Part shown: in pieces, positions 21,923-30,068 of the stretch | How the letters are laid out: each line of letters opens with the position of its first letter | Position numbering within the stretch: the first letter of the stretch is position 1 | DNA from: CAINDZ01 sp964399195 | GTDB taxonomy: Bacteria; Krumholzibacteriota; Krumholzibacteriia; LZORAL124-64-63 | Assembly (NCBI GenBank): GCA_964399195.1 | Contig: CAYNPY010000027.1 | Span: 1 to 37,608, forward strand | Direction of reading: 5' to 3' | Length of the DNA stretch: 37,608 bases | Program-made: the position numbers and the translations under genes | The notes under the pieces: generated by a model | What the model was told of the DNA's origin: nothing | Databases searched by the model: none | What the model saw: the letters and a program-made list of their open reading frames with translations, nothing else

Positions 21923-23674
21923 TCAACCCTCGCGGGCCAGCACCAGCAGCGTGATGTCGTCGCCGGCGGCCGCCAGCCCGGCCGGCGCCTGCGGCGCGCC
22001 GAGCAGGCGGTCGGCGGGCGAAGCGCCATGCGGCCCGTTGAGATGGGCAGCGACGGCCCCGAGGACGGTGTCGATGACCGCCTGCGGGCCGCCCGCCGCC
22101 GCCGCGCGAACGGCCGCTTCGAGACCGGCCTCGGCGAACTCGTTGCCCTCGGGATCCATCGCCTCGGTGACCCCGTCCGTGTAGGCGACCACCAGATCGC
22201 CGGGCCCCAGCGGCACTCGAAACACCGGGTAGGTCATCTCCGGGATCATGCCCAGGGGGGTGCCGGCCGGCTTGAGCCAGTGGGCGGTTCCGTCCGCGCG
22301 CAGCAGCAGCGGCGGGTTGTGGCCGGCGCTGGCGTAGCGCAGTCCCGAGGCGTCGGGCTCGAGCGCGGCCAGGAAGAGCGTCGCGAACCGCTCGGGATCG
22401 GTGCTCTCGAACAGCGCGTCGTTGGCGGCCTCGAGCAGGACTCCGGGATCATCCGTCACGCGGGCCAGCGCGCGCAGGCTGGCCTGCAGCGTGCCGGTGA
22501 GCAGCGCCGCCGGCATGCCCTTGCCCGAGACGTCCGCGATGCTCAGGGCGACCTGGCCCCCGCTGAGCCGCAGGCAGTCGTAGGTGTCGCCGCTGACCTG
22601 CAGGCAGGAGACGTTCGCGGCGGCCAGCCGGAAGCCCGGCAGCGCCGGCAACTCGCGAGGCAGCAGCCGCTGCTGGATCTCGCGCGCGGCCGTCAGTTGC
22701 TGTTCGAGATCCTCGCGCGCCAGCGTCTCGTCCAGACCGGCCAGGCCGAGCCTGGCCACCTGCTCCTGCGAACGGGCGAGCGTGGCGGCGAAGTGGTCGC
22801 CGGGCACGTCGAGCCCGATCAGGCGCGAGACCTCCTGCACCTCGCGGTCGACCTTGTCGGCCAAGGCCTGCATCGCCGGTTCCGGCAGGTTCAGGCGCGC
22901 GGCGAGATCCTCCGGCCGCCACGGTTCGTCGCCGTCGCCGTTGTCGCCGAAGCCGATCGCGCGCACGGTGAGCACGGCGTCGCGCAGCAGGCCGACCATC
23001 GCGTCCGTCTCGGCCGGCAGCTCGCCGGCTTCATAGGCCTCGGGCAGGTACTCGACCGCGTCCGCGTACAGCGTCGGCAGGTGCCACTCGCGCAGCAGGC
23101 GGCCGCCCACCTCGCCGTGGTGGAAGTCGAAGACGCGCAGTTCCGCCTCGGCCAGAGGGAGGCGGTCCATCTGCGCCAACTCCGCGGCGCGCGCCATCTG
23201 CGGGCCGGCGCGCTGGGCCATCGCGGCCAGCCCGACGGCATGCAGGATGCCGGCCATCCAGGCGTCCTCGTGAATCCGCGAGCCGCGCAGCCACGCGAGT
23301 CCCTGCGCGCAACTGGCGGTGGCGAGATTGAAGGTCCAGAACGCGTTCGTGTCCAGCCAGCCGCGATGGTCACCGCTGGGCACCATGTCGTGCATGCCCA
23401 TGAGCAGCGCGACGTTGCGGACACGGCGCAAGCCCAGACGAACGAGCGCCGTCCGGAGGTCCCGCGTCTCGCGCCCGCGCGCGACGGCCGCGGCGTTGGC
23501 CAGGGCCAGGAAACGCAGCGACATGGCGTTGTCGCTCATGATCACGCGCGTCAGCGCGTTGACGTCGCACTGCGGATCCGACGCCAGGCTGACGACCTGC
23601 GCGGCAACCGACGGCAGGCTGCCCACGCGCCCGACCAGGTCGGCCACGAAGGTGCGTGAAGTGGCGGTTTCCAT
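21923..23674 (-). CDS. HDOD domain - SpoIIE/PP2C-type serine phosphatase
   Basis: 583 residues. An N-terminal HDOD domain (about 10-245; LPSVAAQVVSLASDP, AGILHAVGLAAMA) lacks a full HD catalytic pair, as is usual for HDOD. A helical linker (about 315-340, LEQQLTAAREIQQRLLP) leads into a PPM/SpoIIE phosphatase (about 340-580). Metal-binding acidic residues are in SGDTYD, IADVSGKGMPAALL, AYTDGVTEAMD and GDDITLLVL, with GHNPPLLL between. The first motif is SGDTYD where GGDFYD is common. Such phosphatases usually act on anti-anti-sigma (STAS) proteins; no partner switch gene lies in the window. The start at 23674 is the first ATG before the HDOD domain; the longer upstream frame has low-complexity Arg/Pro sequence and is rejected. 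Confidence 0.9.
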   Translation of the reverse strand: METATSRTFVADLVGRVGSLPSVAAQVVSLASDPQCDVNALTRVIMSDNAMSLRFLALANAAAVARGRETRDLRTALVRLGLRRVRNVALLMGMHDMVPSGDHRGWLDTNAFWTFNLATASCAQGLAWLRGSRIHEDAWMAGILHAVGLAAMAQRAGPQMARAAELAQMDRLPLAEAELRVFDFHHGEVGGRLLREWHLPTLYADAVEYLPEAYEAGELPAETDAMVGLLRDAVLTVRAIGFGDNGDGDEPWRPEDLAARLNLPEPAMQALADKVDREVQEVSRLIGLDVPGDHFAATLARSQEQVARLGLAGLDETLAREDLEQQLTAAREIQQRLLPRELPALPGFRLAAANVSCLQVSGDTYDCLRLSGGQVALSIADVSGKGMPAALLTGTLQASLRALARVTDDPGVLLEAANDALFESTDPERFATLFLAALEPDASGLRYASAGHNPPLLLRADGTAHWLKPAGTPLGMIPEMTYPVFRVPLGPGDLVVAYTDGVTEAMDPEGNEFAEAGLEAAVRAAAAGGPQAVIDTVLGAVAAHLNGPHGASPADRLLGAPQAPAGLAAAGDDITLLVLAREG

Positions 23675-23856
23675 GCCTTGCAGATCGGCACGGCGCGGGG
23701 GGTGTTGAGCGGATTCGCGCGGCGAAAGTGGTGGTCCCCGTCGCGCTGGCCGACGATACTGTGCCCCGGCGCCGTGCCTGTGGGCGTCCGTCCGGCCGGC
23801 GCCGGTCCGGGTCGGCGACGAAATGGGGGAAGACGCTGAGCGCCGCGGATTCATCG

Positions 23857-24963
23857 ATGTGCCGGCCGACGGACGGTCCGCGGCGCCTGCCGGCCGCGCG
23901 CCGGTTGTGCCGGGTGGCCGCCGCCGCGGCCGCCGGCTGCGTCCTGCTGGTCGCCGGCGGCGACGCGGCCGCGGCCGGCGTCCTGCTCCCGCCCGCCGAC
24001 GCGGCGCGGGCTCTGGCGGAAGTCGACAGCCTCCTGGCGGCCGGCCGGTCCGCAGCCGCCGTCGAGGCGGCGCTGGAGGCCGCCCGCCGCTGGGCCGGCG
24101 ATCCCCTCTACGGCTGGCAGGTCGAGGGGCGGGCCGGGGCGGCGCTTCTGGCGGCGGGACGTCCCGTCGAGGCGCTGCCGCGCCTGGAGGCGGCGATCGG
24201 ACTGCAGCCGCTGGACGGCGCGCTGCGCCACCATCTCGGCCTGGCCCTGGCCGCGCTGGGCCGGCGCGGGCGGGCGCTGGCGGAATTCGAGGAGGCCGCG
24301 CGCCTGGATCCGGCCGCGGTGGCGCCGCGGCTGGAGGCCGGACGGGTGCGGGGGCAGCTCGGCGACATCGCCGGCGCGGCGCGCGAGTGGGCCGCGGCCT
24401 TGCGGCTGTGCGGCGGCTGCCCCGAGCCGGACCGGCTGCTGGCGGGGCTGCTGCTGGGGGCCGACCGGCCGGCCGAGGCCGTGGCGCCGCTGCGGCGGCT
24501 GCATGCCGCCGCCGGAGGCGATCCGGAGATCAGGCGCAATCTGGTGGCGGCGCTGGCGCTCGCCGGCCAGGACAGCGCCCTGCTGGATCTGGTGGGCGAG
24601 ATCGCGCAGGACGGCTGGACTGCGGACGAATGGCGCCAGGCGGTCCAGGCGGAAGGGCGCCTGGGCTCGGCCCGCGTGGCGCGCGCGGCGCTCGAGCGGC
24701 TCGGCGCGCCGGCGGCCGGCGATGCCCTGCCCCGCGAGGACGACGTGTTCTGGGCCCGCGCGGCGGCCAATCTGCTCGCCGACGCGCAGCCGGAAGCCTC
24801 GTTGGCGGCGATCGACCGCGCGCTGTTCCTGCGGCCCGGTCACCGCGTGTACCACCACAACCGGGCCGCGGCTCTGGCGGCCCTCGGGCGGCACGAAGAG
24901 GCGCGGCGGGCCCTGGCTGCGGCCGGGAGCGATCCCGAAGACCGGGCAAAGGAGAATCGTTGA
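23857..24963 (+). CDS. exported TPR-repeat protein
   Basis: 368 residues. A probable signal peptide or membrane anchor (CRVAAAAAAGCVLLVAGGDAAAAG) is followed by several TPR-like helical pairs, for example GRPVEALPRLEAAIGLQPLDG, RRGRALAEFEEAARLDPAA and PEASLAAIDRALFLRPGH, ending with a TPR at GRHEEARRALAAAGSDPE. It very likely scaffolds protein contacts in the periplasm. The ATG at 23857 is the first start that gives a compact signal sequence; the ribosome site is weak, so the exact start is uncertain. The stop overlaps the TTG start of the next gene, so the two are translationally coupled. The 182 bp upstream, shared with the divergent HDOD gene, holds only a modest AT-richer spot (CGATACT near 23754) that might be a -10. 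Confidence 0.75.
   Translation: MCRPTDGPRRLPAARRLCRVAAAAAAGCVLLVAGGDAAAAGVLLPPADAARALAEVDSLLAAGRSAAAVEAALEAARRWAGDPLYGWQVEGRAGAALLAAGRPVEALPRLEAAIGLQPLDGALRHHLGLALAALGRRGRALAEFEEAARLDPAAVAPRLEAGRVRGQLGDIAGAAREWAAALRLCGGCPEPDRLLAGLLLGADRPAEAVAPLRRLHAAAGGDPEIRRNLVAALALAGQDSALLDLVGEIAQDGWTADEWRQAVQAEGRLGSARVARAALERLGAPAAGDALPREDDVFWARAAANLLADAQPEASLAAIDRALFLRPGHRVYHHNRAAALAALGRHEEARRALAAAGSDPEDRAKENR
24948..24954 (+). promoter_or_regulatory. ribosome binding site that fixes a TTG start
   Basis: AAAGGAG, five bases before TTG at 24960. There is no nearby ATG or GTG in frame before the signal peptide, so this site decides the start of the lipoprotein gene. Confidence 0.75.
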
Positions 24964-25901
24964 CACCAGCCAGCCTGCGGGGGCGCCGCGGCGCGCGGCG
25001 CTCGTCTGTCCGCCTCCTGCTCGCGGCCCTCGCGCTCGCGGCCGGTTGCGCCCCGACCGTGCCCGGCCCCGGGCCGGGAGCCGCGCCCCCGCCGGCGGCG
25101 CCCGCGCCCGCGCCGGCCGTCGTCGACCTCGACGAGACGCCGGCGCCGGTCGGCGCCTGGCGCGAACATCGCCTGGCGCGATGCCGCCACGACCGGGAGA
25201 TCCCGGCCGGCGTCGAGAGTCTGCTCGCGCTGCTCTCGGAGTTCCACCGCCAGCGGTCCGGCGCCGACGGCATGGTCGAGATGGAACTGGCTTACGCGAG
25301 GGGAGAGCGGCACCCGCTGGCGCTGGTGGCGCTCGGCCAACTCTACCTGCTGGCAGGGCAGGGCGAGCCGTCGCTGTTGCCGAACGAGGGGCCCGCGCGA
25401 GACGTCGGCAGCTGGGAGCGCAACCGGCCGCGGTTGCTGGCGCGCGCTCGACTGCTGCTTGAGGAGGCGGGGCGGAGCTGGGAAGACGATGCCGGGATCG
25501 ACTACCTGCTCGCGGACGTGGCGCGCGCCGTCGGCGACACGACCCTCGCCGCCGCGCATGTCGCCGCCGCCGCCGGAAAGTGCACCGGGGGCCGCTCGTT
25601 CGGGCTGATGCAGTTCTACCAGCAGCTCAACCGCTATCCGGCCCGTCACGAAGGAGGGCCGGCGCCCGTCTACCCCCCGGCGGCGCTGGACGCGCGGGCG
25701 CAGGGCGAGGTGGTGGTGGACCTGCTGCTGGATCCTGTGGCCGACGTGCGCCAGGTCCGCGTGGTGTCGGCGCCCTCGCCGGACCTGGCCGACGCCGCGG
25801 CGGTCTGCCTGCGGCAGGGGCGCTTCACGCCGTCGCGGCTCGGCAAGTACGCCGTCTGGAGCTGGCTGCGGGTCACCGTCGCTTTCCGCCTGGACGGTTG
25901 A
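24960..25901 (+). CDS. lipoprotein with a C-terminal TonB-type domain
   Basis: 313 residues from a TTG start overlapping the previous stop (TTGA). A signal peptide (SVRLLLAALALAAGC) ends in lipobox LAAGC. A Pro/Ala-rich stretch (PGPGPGAAPPPAAPAPAP) is followed by a helical middle region with TPR-like spacing (HPLALVALGQLYLLAGQ, ARLLLEEAGRSW). The C-terminal 80 residues resemble the TonB C-terminal fold: PVYPPAALDARAQGEVVVDL, VRQVRVVSAPSPDLADAAAV, then CLRQGRFTPSRL. Classical TonB is anchored by an inner-membrane helix and pairs with ExbBD; here the anchor is a lipid and no exbBD is present, so energy transduction is doubtful. It may instead bind envelope proteins. It works with the TPR protein by position. 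Confidence 0.75.
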   Translation: MTPASLRGRRGARRSSVRLLLAALALAAGCAPTVPGPGPGAAPPPAAPAPAPAVVDLDETPAPVGAWREHRLARCRHDREIPAGVESLLALLSEFHRQRSGADGMVEMELAYARGERHPLALVALGQLYLLAGQGEPSLLPNEGPARDVGSWERNRPRLLARARLLLEEAGRSWEDDAGIDYLLADVARAVGDTTLAAAHVAAAAGKCTGGRSFGLMQFYQQLNRYPARHEGGPAPVYPPAALDARAQGEVVVDLLLDPVADVRQVRVVSAPSPDLADAAAVCLRQGRFTPSRLGKYAVWSWLRVTVAFRLDG

Positions 25902-25945
25902 CGACGGCGGAACCGGCGCGCCGGCGGCGCCGACCCAGATGCCGG

Positions 25946-25973
25946 TTGCTTTGCCCGCCCGCTTTACCTTATT
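25946..25973 (+). promoter_or_regulatory. possible promoter of the PD40 lipoprotein gene
   Basis: TTGCTT (25946-25951), 16 bp, CTTATT (25968-25973) within the only AT-rich patch of the 153-bp gap. Downstream in the leader a 9-bp GC hairpin (CCGGGCGGC, 25995-26003, with GCCGCCCGG, 26009-26017) has no T-run and may be an mRNA leader structure. Confidence 0.35.
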
Positions 25974-26054
25974 TTTCAACGTCCCAGGTGAGGCCCGGGC
26001 GGCCGCAAGCCGCCCGGCCGCACGGCATACCCCGCGCCGGAGGTCTTCCCAGAC

Positions 26055-27461
26055 ATGACTTGGCTGCGCAACCGCTGCCTGCCCGTGGCTTACCTCGCCC
26101 TGCTGGCGGCCCTGGCCGTCGTGGGCTGCACCAGCAAGGAGGACCCCTCGGAGGTCCTGGTCGTGTGCGGCAACCACACGTGCGGCGAACTGGTCATGGT
26201 CACGACCGACACGTCCTCCGACGGATACCACTATCTCTACCCGCGCCTGTCGCCCGACGGCGGCCGGATCGCGTTCACCTGCGACTGGTGGGCGCTGCCG
26301 TCGGACCCGCGCTACGGCGGCGACGACTACTTCGTCAATTTTCGGCAGGTGGGCGTGATTCCCGTCCAGGTCGGCGTCGAACCCGTGCAGAGCCTGTCGG
26401 AACTGGGCGCGCGCCTGGTGCGCGTGCAGGATTTCACGCTGCAGCTGTCGGGCGTGGGCGACTACCAGCAGCAGGCCAGGGATTTCGACAAGGGCGCGCC
26501 GGTCTGGGACACCACGCGCGACAACACCCTGTTGATGCCGATCAAGGTCCGCGTCGGTTCCCGCCTTTTCCGGGCCGACATCACGACGCCGGAACAGACC
26601 ACGGTCACGCCGATCTACCTCGAGCCGACCGACGCGACTCCTTCCCCGGTGCTGTACCAGCACACGGAGCCGGCCCTGTCGCCGGACGGTCGCTGGCTGG
26701 CCTACATGCGCTCCGGCTGCACGATCCCCGACTCCCTGGAGACGTGCACCGGCCTGGCGATCTGGGTGATCGACATGGCCACCGCCGGCGCCAACGACGG
26801 CTACGGCGCGCGGGCCTTCCCGGTCACCCGCGAGTACTCGCGCATCGAGGCGCCGGCCTGGTCGCCGGACGGCGGGCGACTGGTCTTCTCCGGGGGGCTG
26901 GACCTCGCCGGTCGGCGCGGTGTCGGCACGGAACTGTTCACGATCGACTTCGACACCACGGGCCTGGCGGCCGGCGCCCTGGTCCGGGACCGCAATCTCA
27001 GGCAGATCACGTCGACGGCGATGCAGCCGGGCGATCCCATCACCGGCGTGCTGAACACGGCTCCCTGCTACTCGCCCGACGGCAGCCGGATCTTCTTCAT
27101 CTCGACGCGGCGCGTGCCGGCGTTGACGCTGCACGACCGCAACGTCTGGGTCGTGCCGGCTGACGGCAGCCTCGAGCCCGAGATCTATTACCACACGCGC
27201 GGCGACGAGGCGAATCCGACGCTGAATCCCGACGGCACCCTGCTGCTGAGCAGCACGCTCGGCTTCCCGACGGAGATGCTCGACCGCCTCCAGGAGGAGG
27301 CCTACCAGCGGATCCGCCAGGAGAACGAGGACGCCATCGCGAACGACCCGGAATACGTCCCGAAGACCGAGCTGCAGATGCGCACCGAGGCCGCCGAGGA
27401 GCGCCAGCAGTTGGCGTTCTTCGAGGGCGTGATGTCGCACCTGTACCTCTACCGGCCGTAG
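26055..27461 (+). CDS. PD40/TolB-like beta-propeller lipoprotein
   Basis: 468 residues. Signal peptide with lipobox VVGC at about 22-25 (LPVAYLALLAALAVVGC). Several PD40-type motifs occur: YPRLSPDGGRIAFTCDW, EPALSPDGRWLAYMRSG, APAWSPDGGRLVFSGG, APCYSPDGSRIFFIST and NPTLNPDGTLLLSST, giving a TolB-like propeller. The C-terminal about 55 residues form a charged helical tail (EEAYQRIRQENEDAIAND to EAAEERQQLAFFEG). Early cysteines (VVCGNHTCGEL) could pair. It is probably periplasmic or outer-membrane attached and its ligand is unknown. The ATG at 26055 is fixed by the signal peptide. Confidence 0.85.
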   Translation: MTWLRNRCLPVAYLALLAALAVVGCTSKEDPSEVLVVCGNHTCGELVMVTTDTSSDGYHYLYPRLSPDGGRIAFTCDWWALPSDPRYGGDDYFVNFRQVGVIPVQVGVEPVQSLSELGARLVRVQDFTLQLSGVGDYQQQARDFDKGAPVWDTTRDNTLLMPIKVRVGSRLFRADITTPEQTTVTPIYLEPTDATPSPVLYQHTEPALSPDGRWLAYMRSGCTIPDSLETCTGLAIWVIDMATAGANDGYGARAFPVTREYSRIEAPAWSPDGGRLVFSGGLDLAGRRGVGTELFTIDFDTTGLAAGALVRDRNLRQITSTAMQPGDPITGVLNTAPCYSPDGSRIFFISTRRVPALTLHDRNVWVVPADGSLEPEIYYHTRGDEANPTLNPDGTLLLSSTLGFPTEMLDRLQEEAYQRIRQENEDAIANDPEYVPKTELQMRTEAAEERQQLAFFEGVMSHLYLYRP

Positions 27462-27475
27462 GAGCCGCGGGGCCG

Positions 27476-28078
27476 ATGGCCAACCCGGTCCTCCTGCGGC
27501 GCCAGATGGTGGAGGTCGGTCGCCGGCTGAAGCAGCAGAACCTGATCGTGGCCGCCGAGGGGAACCTGTCGGTTCGACTCGGCGGCCGCGCTTTCCTGGT
27601 GACGCCGGCGGGCGTGGGCAAGGGCGACCTGCGCGTGCAGGACCTGCTCGAGATCGACGCCGCCGGCCGCTGCGTCCGGGGCAGGCCGTCCAGCGAATGG
27701 CCGCTGCACCGCCGCATCTACGAGGCGCGCCCCGACGTCGCCGCGATCTGCCACGCGCATCCGCCCTGGGCGACGGCGTTCGCGGCCGCGGGCAGGGATC
27801 TCGACGGCGCGCTCCTGACCGAGACCGCCGGTCTGCTGGGGCGGGTGCCGGTCTGCCCGCGCGCAGAGCCGGGCACGGAGTCGGCGGCCGCATCGGTGCT
27901 GCCGTTCATCCGCGACCACGACGCGGTGCTGCTGGGCAGCCACGGCGCCGTGACCGTGGGGCGGGACCTCGAGGCGGCGTTCGCGCTCCTGGAGACCGTC
28001 GAGCGCCTGGCGCAGGTGACGCTGCTGGCGGCGATCGCCCGCGGCGAGGGCGGCGCCCTGCCGCCCGGCCTGCGCTGA
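27476..28078 (+). CDS. class II aldolase/adducin family protein (fuculose-1-phosphate aldolase type)
   Basis: 200 residues. Zinc-dependent aldolase or epimerase fold. The metal ligands are His93 and His95 (ICHAHPPWATAF) and His156 (GSHGAV), with Glu74 in SSEWPLH as catalytic acid/base, offset by one from E. coli FucA Glu73/His92/His94/His155. AEGNLSVR and VTPAGVGKGDL bind the phosphate region. Substrate options include fuculose-1-phosphate, ribulose-5-phosphate (AraD type) and methylthioribulose-1-phosphate (MtnB); no neighbouring sugar or methionine-salvage gene decides. The start is 14 bp after the previous stop, possibly the same transcript. It converges on the glycosyltransferase gene with only 15 bp between stops. 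Confidence 0.88.
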   Translation: MANPVLLRRQMVEVGRRLKQQNLIVAAEGNLSVRLGGRAFLVTPAGVGKGDLRVQDLLEIDAAGRCVRGRPSSEWPLHRRIYEARPDVAAICHAHPPWATAFAAAGRDLDGALLTETAGLLGRVPVCPRAEPGTESAAASVLPFIRDHDAVLLGSHGAVTVGRDLEAAFALLETVERLAQVTLLAAIARGEGGALPPGLR

Positions 28079-28093
28079 CCGGCCGCGCCCGGC

Positions 28094-29347
28094 TCAGCCG
28101 TCCGCGCCGGCGTAGATCGCCGACAGGCGATCGACGATCGCGCCCCAGCCGAACCGCGCCTCGATCAGCTGGCGTCCCTGCGCGGCCAGTTCCGCGGCCA
28201 GACCGCAATCGGAGGCGACCCGCAGGACGGCGTCGGCGAAGGCCGCGCCGGGCTCCGCGATCAGCGGCGGGCCCTGGACCCCGGCGGCGATGCCCTCGGC
28301 CGCGACGGGCGTGGCCACCACGGGCACGCCCCGGGCGAGCGCCTCGAGGACCTTGATCTTGATGCCGCCGCCCTCGGTCAGATGCGCGGCGAAGACATGG
28401 CAGGCGCGGAACAGCGGCGCCAGGTCGTCGACGTAGCCCAGGGCGGTGACCCCGCGCTCGCGCCAGCCGGCCGGGTCGCCCAGCGAGGCCAGGAACGACT
28501 CGGAACCCCGTCCCGCCAGCTCCAGCGTGGCGTGCGGGGCGGCGGCGCGAAGGCGCGGCCAGGCTTCGGCGAGCAGCGAGCGCACGCCGCTGCGGTTGGG
28601 GCCGTGCTCGAAGGATCCCACGAAGAGCGCGCGGCAGCCGCCGGACTCCGGCCGCCAGTCCGCGCGCACGGCCTCCAGGTCCATGCCCAGCGGCACGGTG
28701 GCCAGCCGGACGCCGCCCATCTTCGCCAGCAGCTGGCGGTCCTGGTCCGTCACGCACAGCGTGCGGTCGGCCCAGCCGCAGGCTGCCACCTGGAGGCGGC
28801 GCCAGCGGCGCGCCTCGAGCCTCGCCGCCAGCCTCGCCGCCGGCGAGGTGGCCAGGTTGGCCCGCCGCTCGCGCGGCAGCGAACCCAGTTCGTGCGTGTT
28901 GAGCACCAGCCGCGGCCGCGAGCGGTCCGGCAGCCGCCGGAAGTCCCGGCAGTGCAGGGCCAGCTGGAGGTACTCGAACTGGACGGCCTCGGGCCGCTGC
29001 GCCGCCGCGACCTTCGCCAGGCCGGCGGCCAGCTCCCGGCTCCAGTACTTCTCGACATAAAGCGGGTAACCCGAGACGGCGGCGCGAGCTGCGGCCGCCG
29101 TCCTCTCGCGGAGCAGCGTGGCGCGCTGTCGCCCGCTGGCCCCGGCGGCGGCGTAGGCCAGCGGCGCCACGGCGACGCCGAGCGCGCTGACGTCGCCCAC
29201 CAGGTCTTCCTCGCCGGGGCGCACCAGGCAGGCGGCGGTGACCTCGTGACGGCGGGCTAGCCACCGGAGCAGGTCGCGCACGGCGGTGCCGCCGCCGTGG
29301 CCGACTCGGCGGTGGGGCAGGTAGGGGCTGACGACGAGGATCCTCAC
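28094..29347 (-). CDS. GT4-family glycosyltransferase
   Basis: 417 residues, GT-B fold. The N-terminal domain begins ILVVSPYLPHRRVGHGGGTAVRD; the C-terminal donor-binding domain has ALFVGSFEHGPNRSGV and the glycosyltransferase group 1 signature EGGGIKIKVLEALARGVPVV, where the glutamates contact the nucleotide sugar. It likely builds cell-surface or lipid-linked glycans on the cytoplasmic membrane face. The start is GTG at 29347; there is no good purine-rich ribosome site (the upstream bases are C-rich), so translation may depend on coupling to the DUF507 gene ending 28 bp upstream. No other glycan genes are nearby. Confidence 0.9.
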   Translation of the reverse strand: MRILVVSPYLPHRRVGHGGGTAVRDLLRWLARRHEVTAACLVRPGEEDLVGDVSALGVAVAPLAYAAAGASGRQRATLLRERTAAAARAAVSGYPLYVEKYWSRELAAGLAKVAAAQRPEAVQFEYLQLALHCRDFRRLPDRSRPRLVLNTHELGSLPRERRANLATSPAARLAARLEARRWRRLQVAACGWADRTLCVTDQDRQLLAKMGGVRLATVPLGMDLEAVRADWRPESGGCRALFVGSFEHGPNRSGVRSLLAEAWPRLRAAAPHATLELAGRGSESFLASLGDPAGWRERGVTALGYVDDLAPLFRACHVFAAHLTEGGGIKIKVLEALARGVPVVATPVAAEGIAAGVQGPPLIAEPGAAFADAVLRVASDCGLAAELAAQGRQLIEARFGWGAIVDRLSAIYAGADG

Positions 29348-29374
29348 CGCGGGAGGCGCCGGACCGGCGCCGGC

Positions 29375-29659
29375 TCAGAAGGGCACATAGCCGCGGGCCA
29401 TCGACAGATCGAGCTTCTTGCGCTCGAACTCGACCTCCCAGGCCGTGGACCCTTCCTCGAGGTTCGGCTTGTTCTTCAGCAGGAAGGCCGTCGTCTGCTC
29501 GTCGATTTCGTCCTCGATGCGCAGGTCCGCGACGATCAGCGTCTCGATGAGCCGCGCGAACTCGTTCTCGGTCAGCTCGAGGTCCACGAGTTCGTCGTCG
29601 AGCAGGCGATCACAGATCTCCCGGGCCAGGACGGCGATGCGTTCTTCGGACAGTCGCAC
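29375..29659 (-). CDS. DUF507 family protein, copy 1
   Basis: 94 residues, the usual family length. The GTG at 29659 is chosen because GGAGGGAG (complement of 29666-29673) lies six bases before it and the conserved N-terminus VRLSEERIAVLAREI follows at once; a longer frame to 29713 would translate the ribosome site. The protein is acidic and helical (LLDDELVDLELTENEFARLIETLIVADLRIEDEIDEQT) and ends LDLSMARGYVPF. The function of DUF507 is unknown. It is the second of two paralogues in tandem, followed by the glycosyltransferase. Confidence 0.85.
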   Translation of the reverse strand: MRLSEERIAVLAREICDRLLDDELVDLELTENEFARLIETLIVADLRIEDEIDEQTTAFLLKNKPNLEEGSTAWEVEFERKKLDLSMARGYVPF

Positions 29660-29665
29660 GGGGAT

Positions 29666-29673
29666 CTCCCTCC
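29666..29673 (-). promoter_or_regulatory. ribosome binding site of DUF507 copy 1
   Basis: The minus strand reads GGAGGGAG with a 6-base spacer to GTG at 29659. It decides the short start. Confidence 0.8.
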
Positions 29674-29722
29674 GCGGCGCGGACCGGCGGCCGCGCCCTC
29701 CCGCCGCGGGCATGGCGGACGG

Positions 29723-30004
29723 TTAGAGGATGAACTTGCGCTTGCGGGCCAGTTCCCGCTTCATCCGGGCCCGCAACGCCCCGACATCCATCTCCATCGC
29801 GCGGATCTCGTTGACGTTCTGCGCCAGGAGGCGCTCGACTTCCTGGTCGATCTCGTCCTCGAGCCGCATGTTGTCGGCCAGGGTGTCCTCGATCGCGCGC
29901 AGCACCAGATCGGTGTTGCCGGCGGGGTGAACCCGCGGATCCTCCTGCATCAGCCGGAGGATGCGCTTGCCCAGGTGCTCGATCTTGCGGTTGCTCAGGC
30001 GCAC
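29723..30004 (-). CDS. DUF507 family protein, copy 2
   Basis: 93 residues from GTG at 30004, with GAGG five bases upstream (complement of 30010-30013). It begins VRLSNRKIEHLGKRILRLMQ, the same GTG-Arg-Leu-Ser opening as copy 1. An ATG at 30070 would give 115 residues, but that ATG overlaps the predicted -10 hexamer of its own promoter, so it is rejected. The middle region AIEDTLADNMRLEDEIDQEVERLL aligns with copy 1, while the C-terminus is basic (RMKRELARKRKFIL), unlike the acidic/neutral copy 1. The two may form a hetero-oligomer, which is inference. It is transcribed away from the Bat operon. Confidence 0.85.
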   Translation of the reverse strand: MRLSNRKIEHLGKRILRLMQEDPRVHPAGNTDLVLRAIEDTLADNMRLEDEIDQEVERLLAQNVNEIRAMEMDVGALRARMKRELARKRKFIL

Positions 30005-30068
30005 GGGAACCTCGCGGGCGGGGCCTCCTGGCCGGCGCGCGGGCCGTCCCCGCGCCGCCGTCGTCGCC

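Noticed and set aside
24960..24965. TTGACA as a -35 promoter element.
   Set aside because: It is the TTG start plus next codon of the lipoprotein gene, with a good ribosome site before it, and no -10 follows at 16-18 bp.
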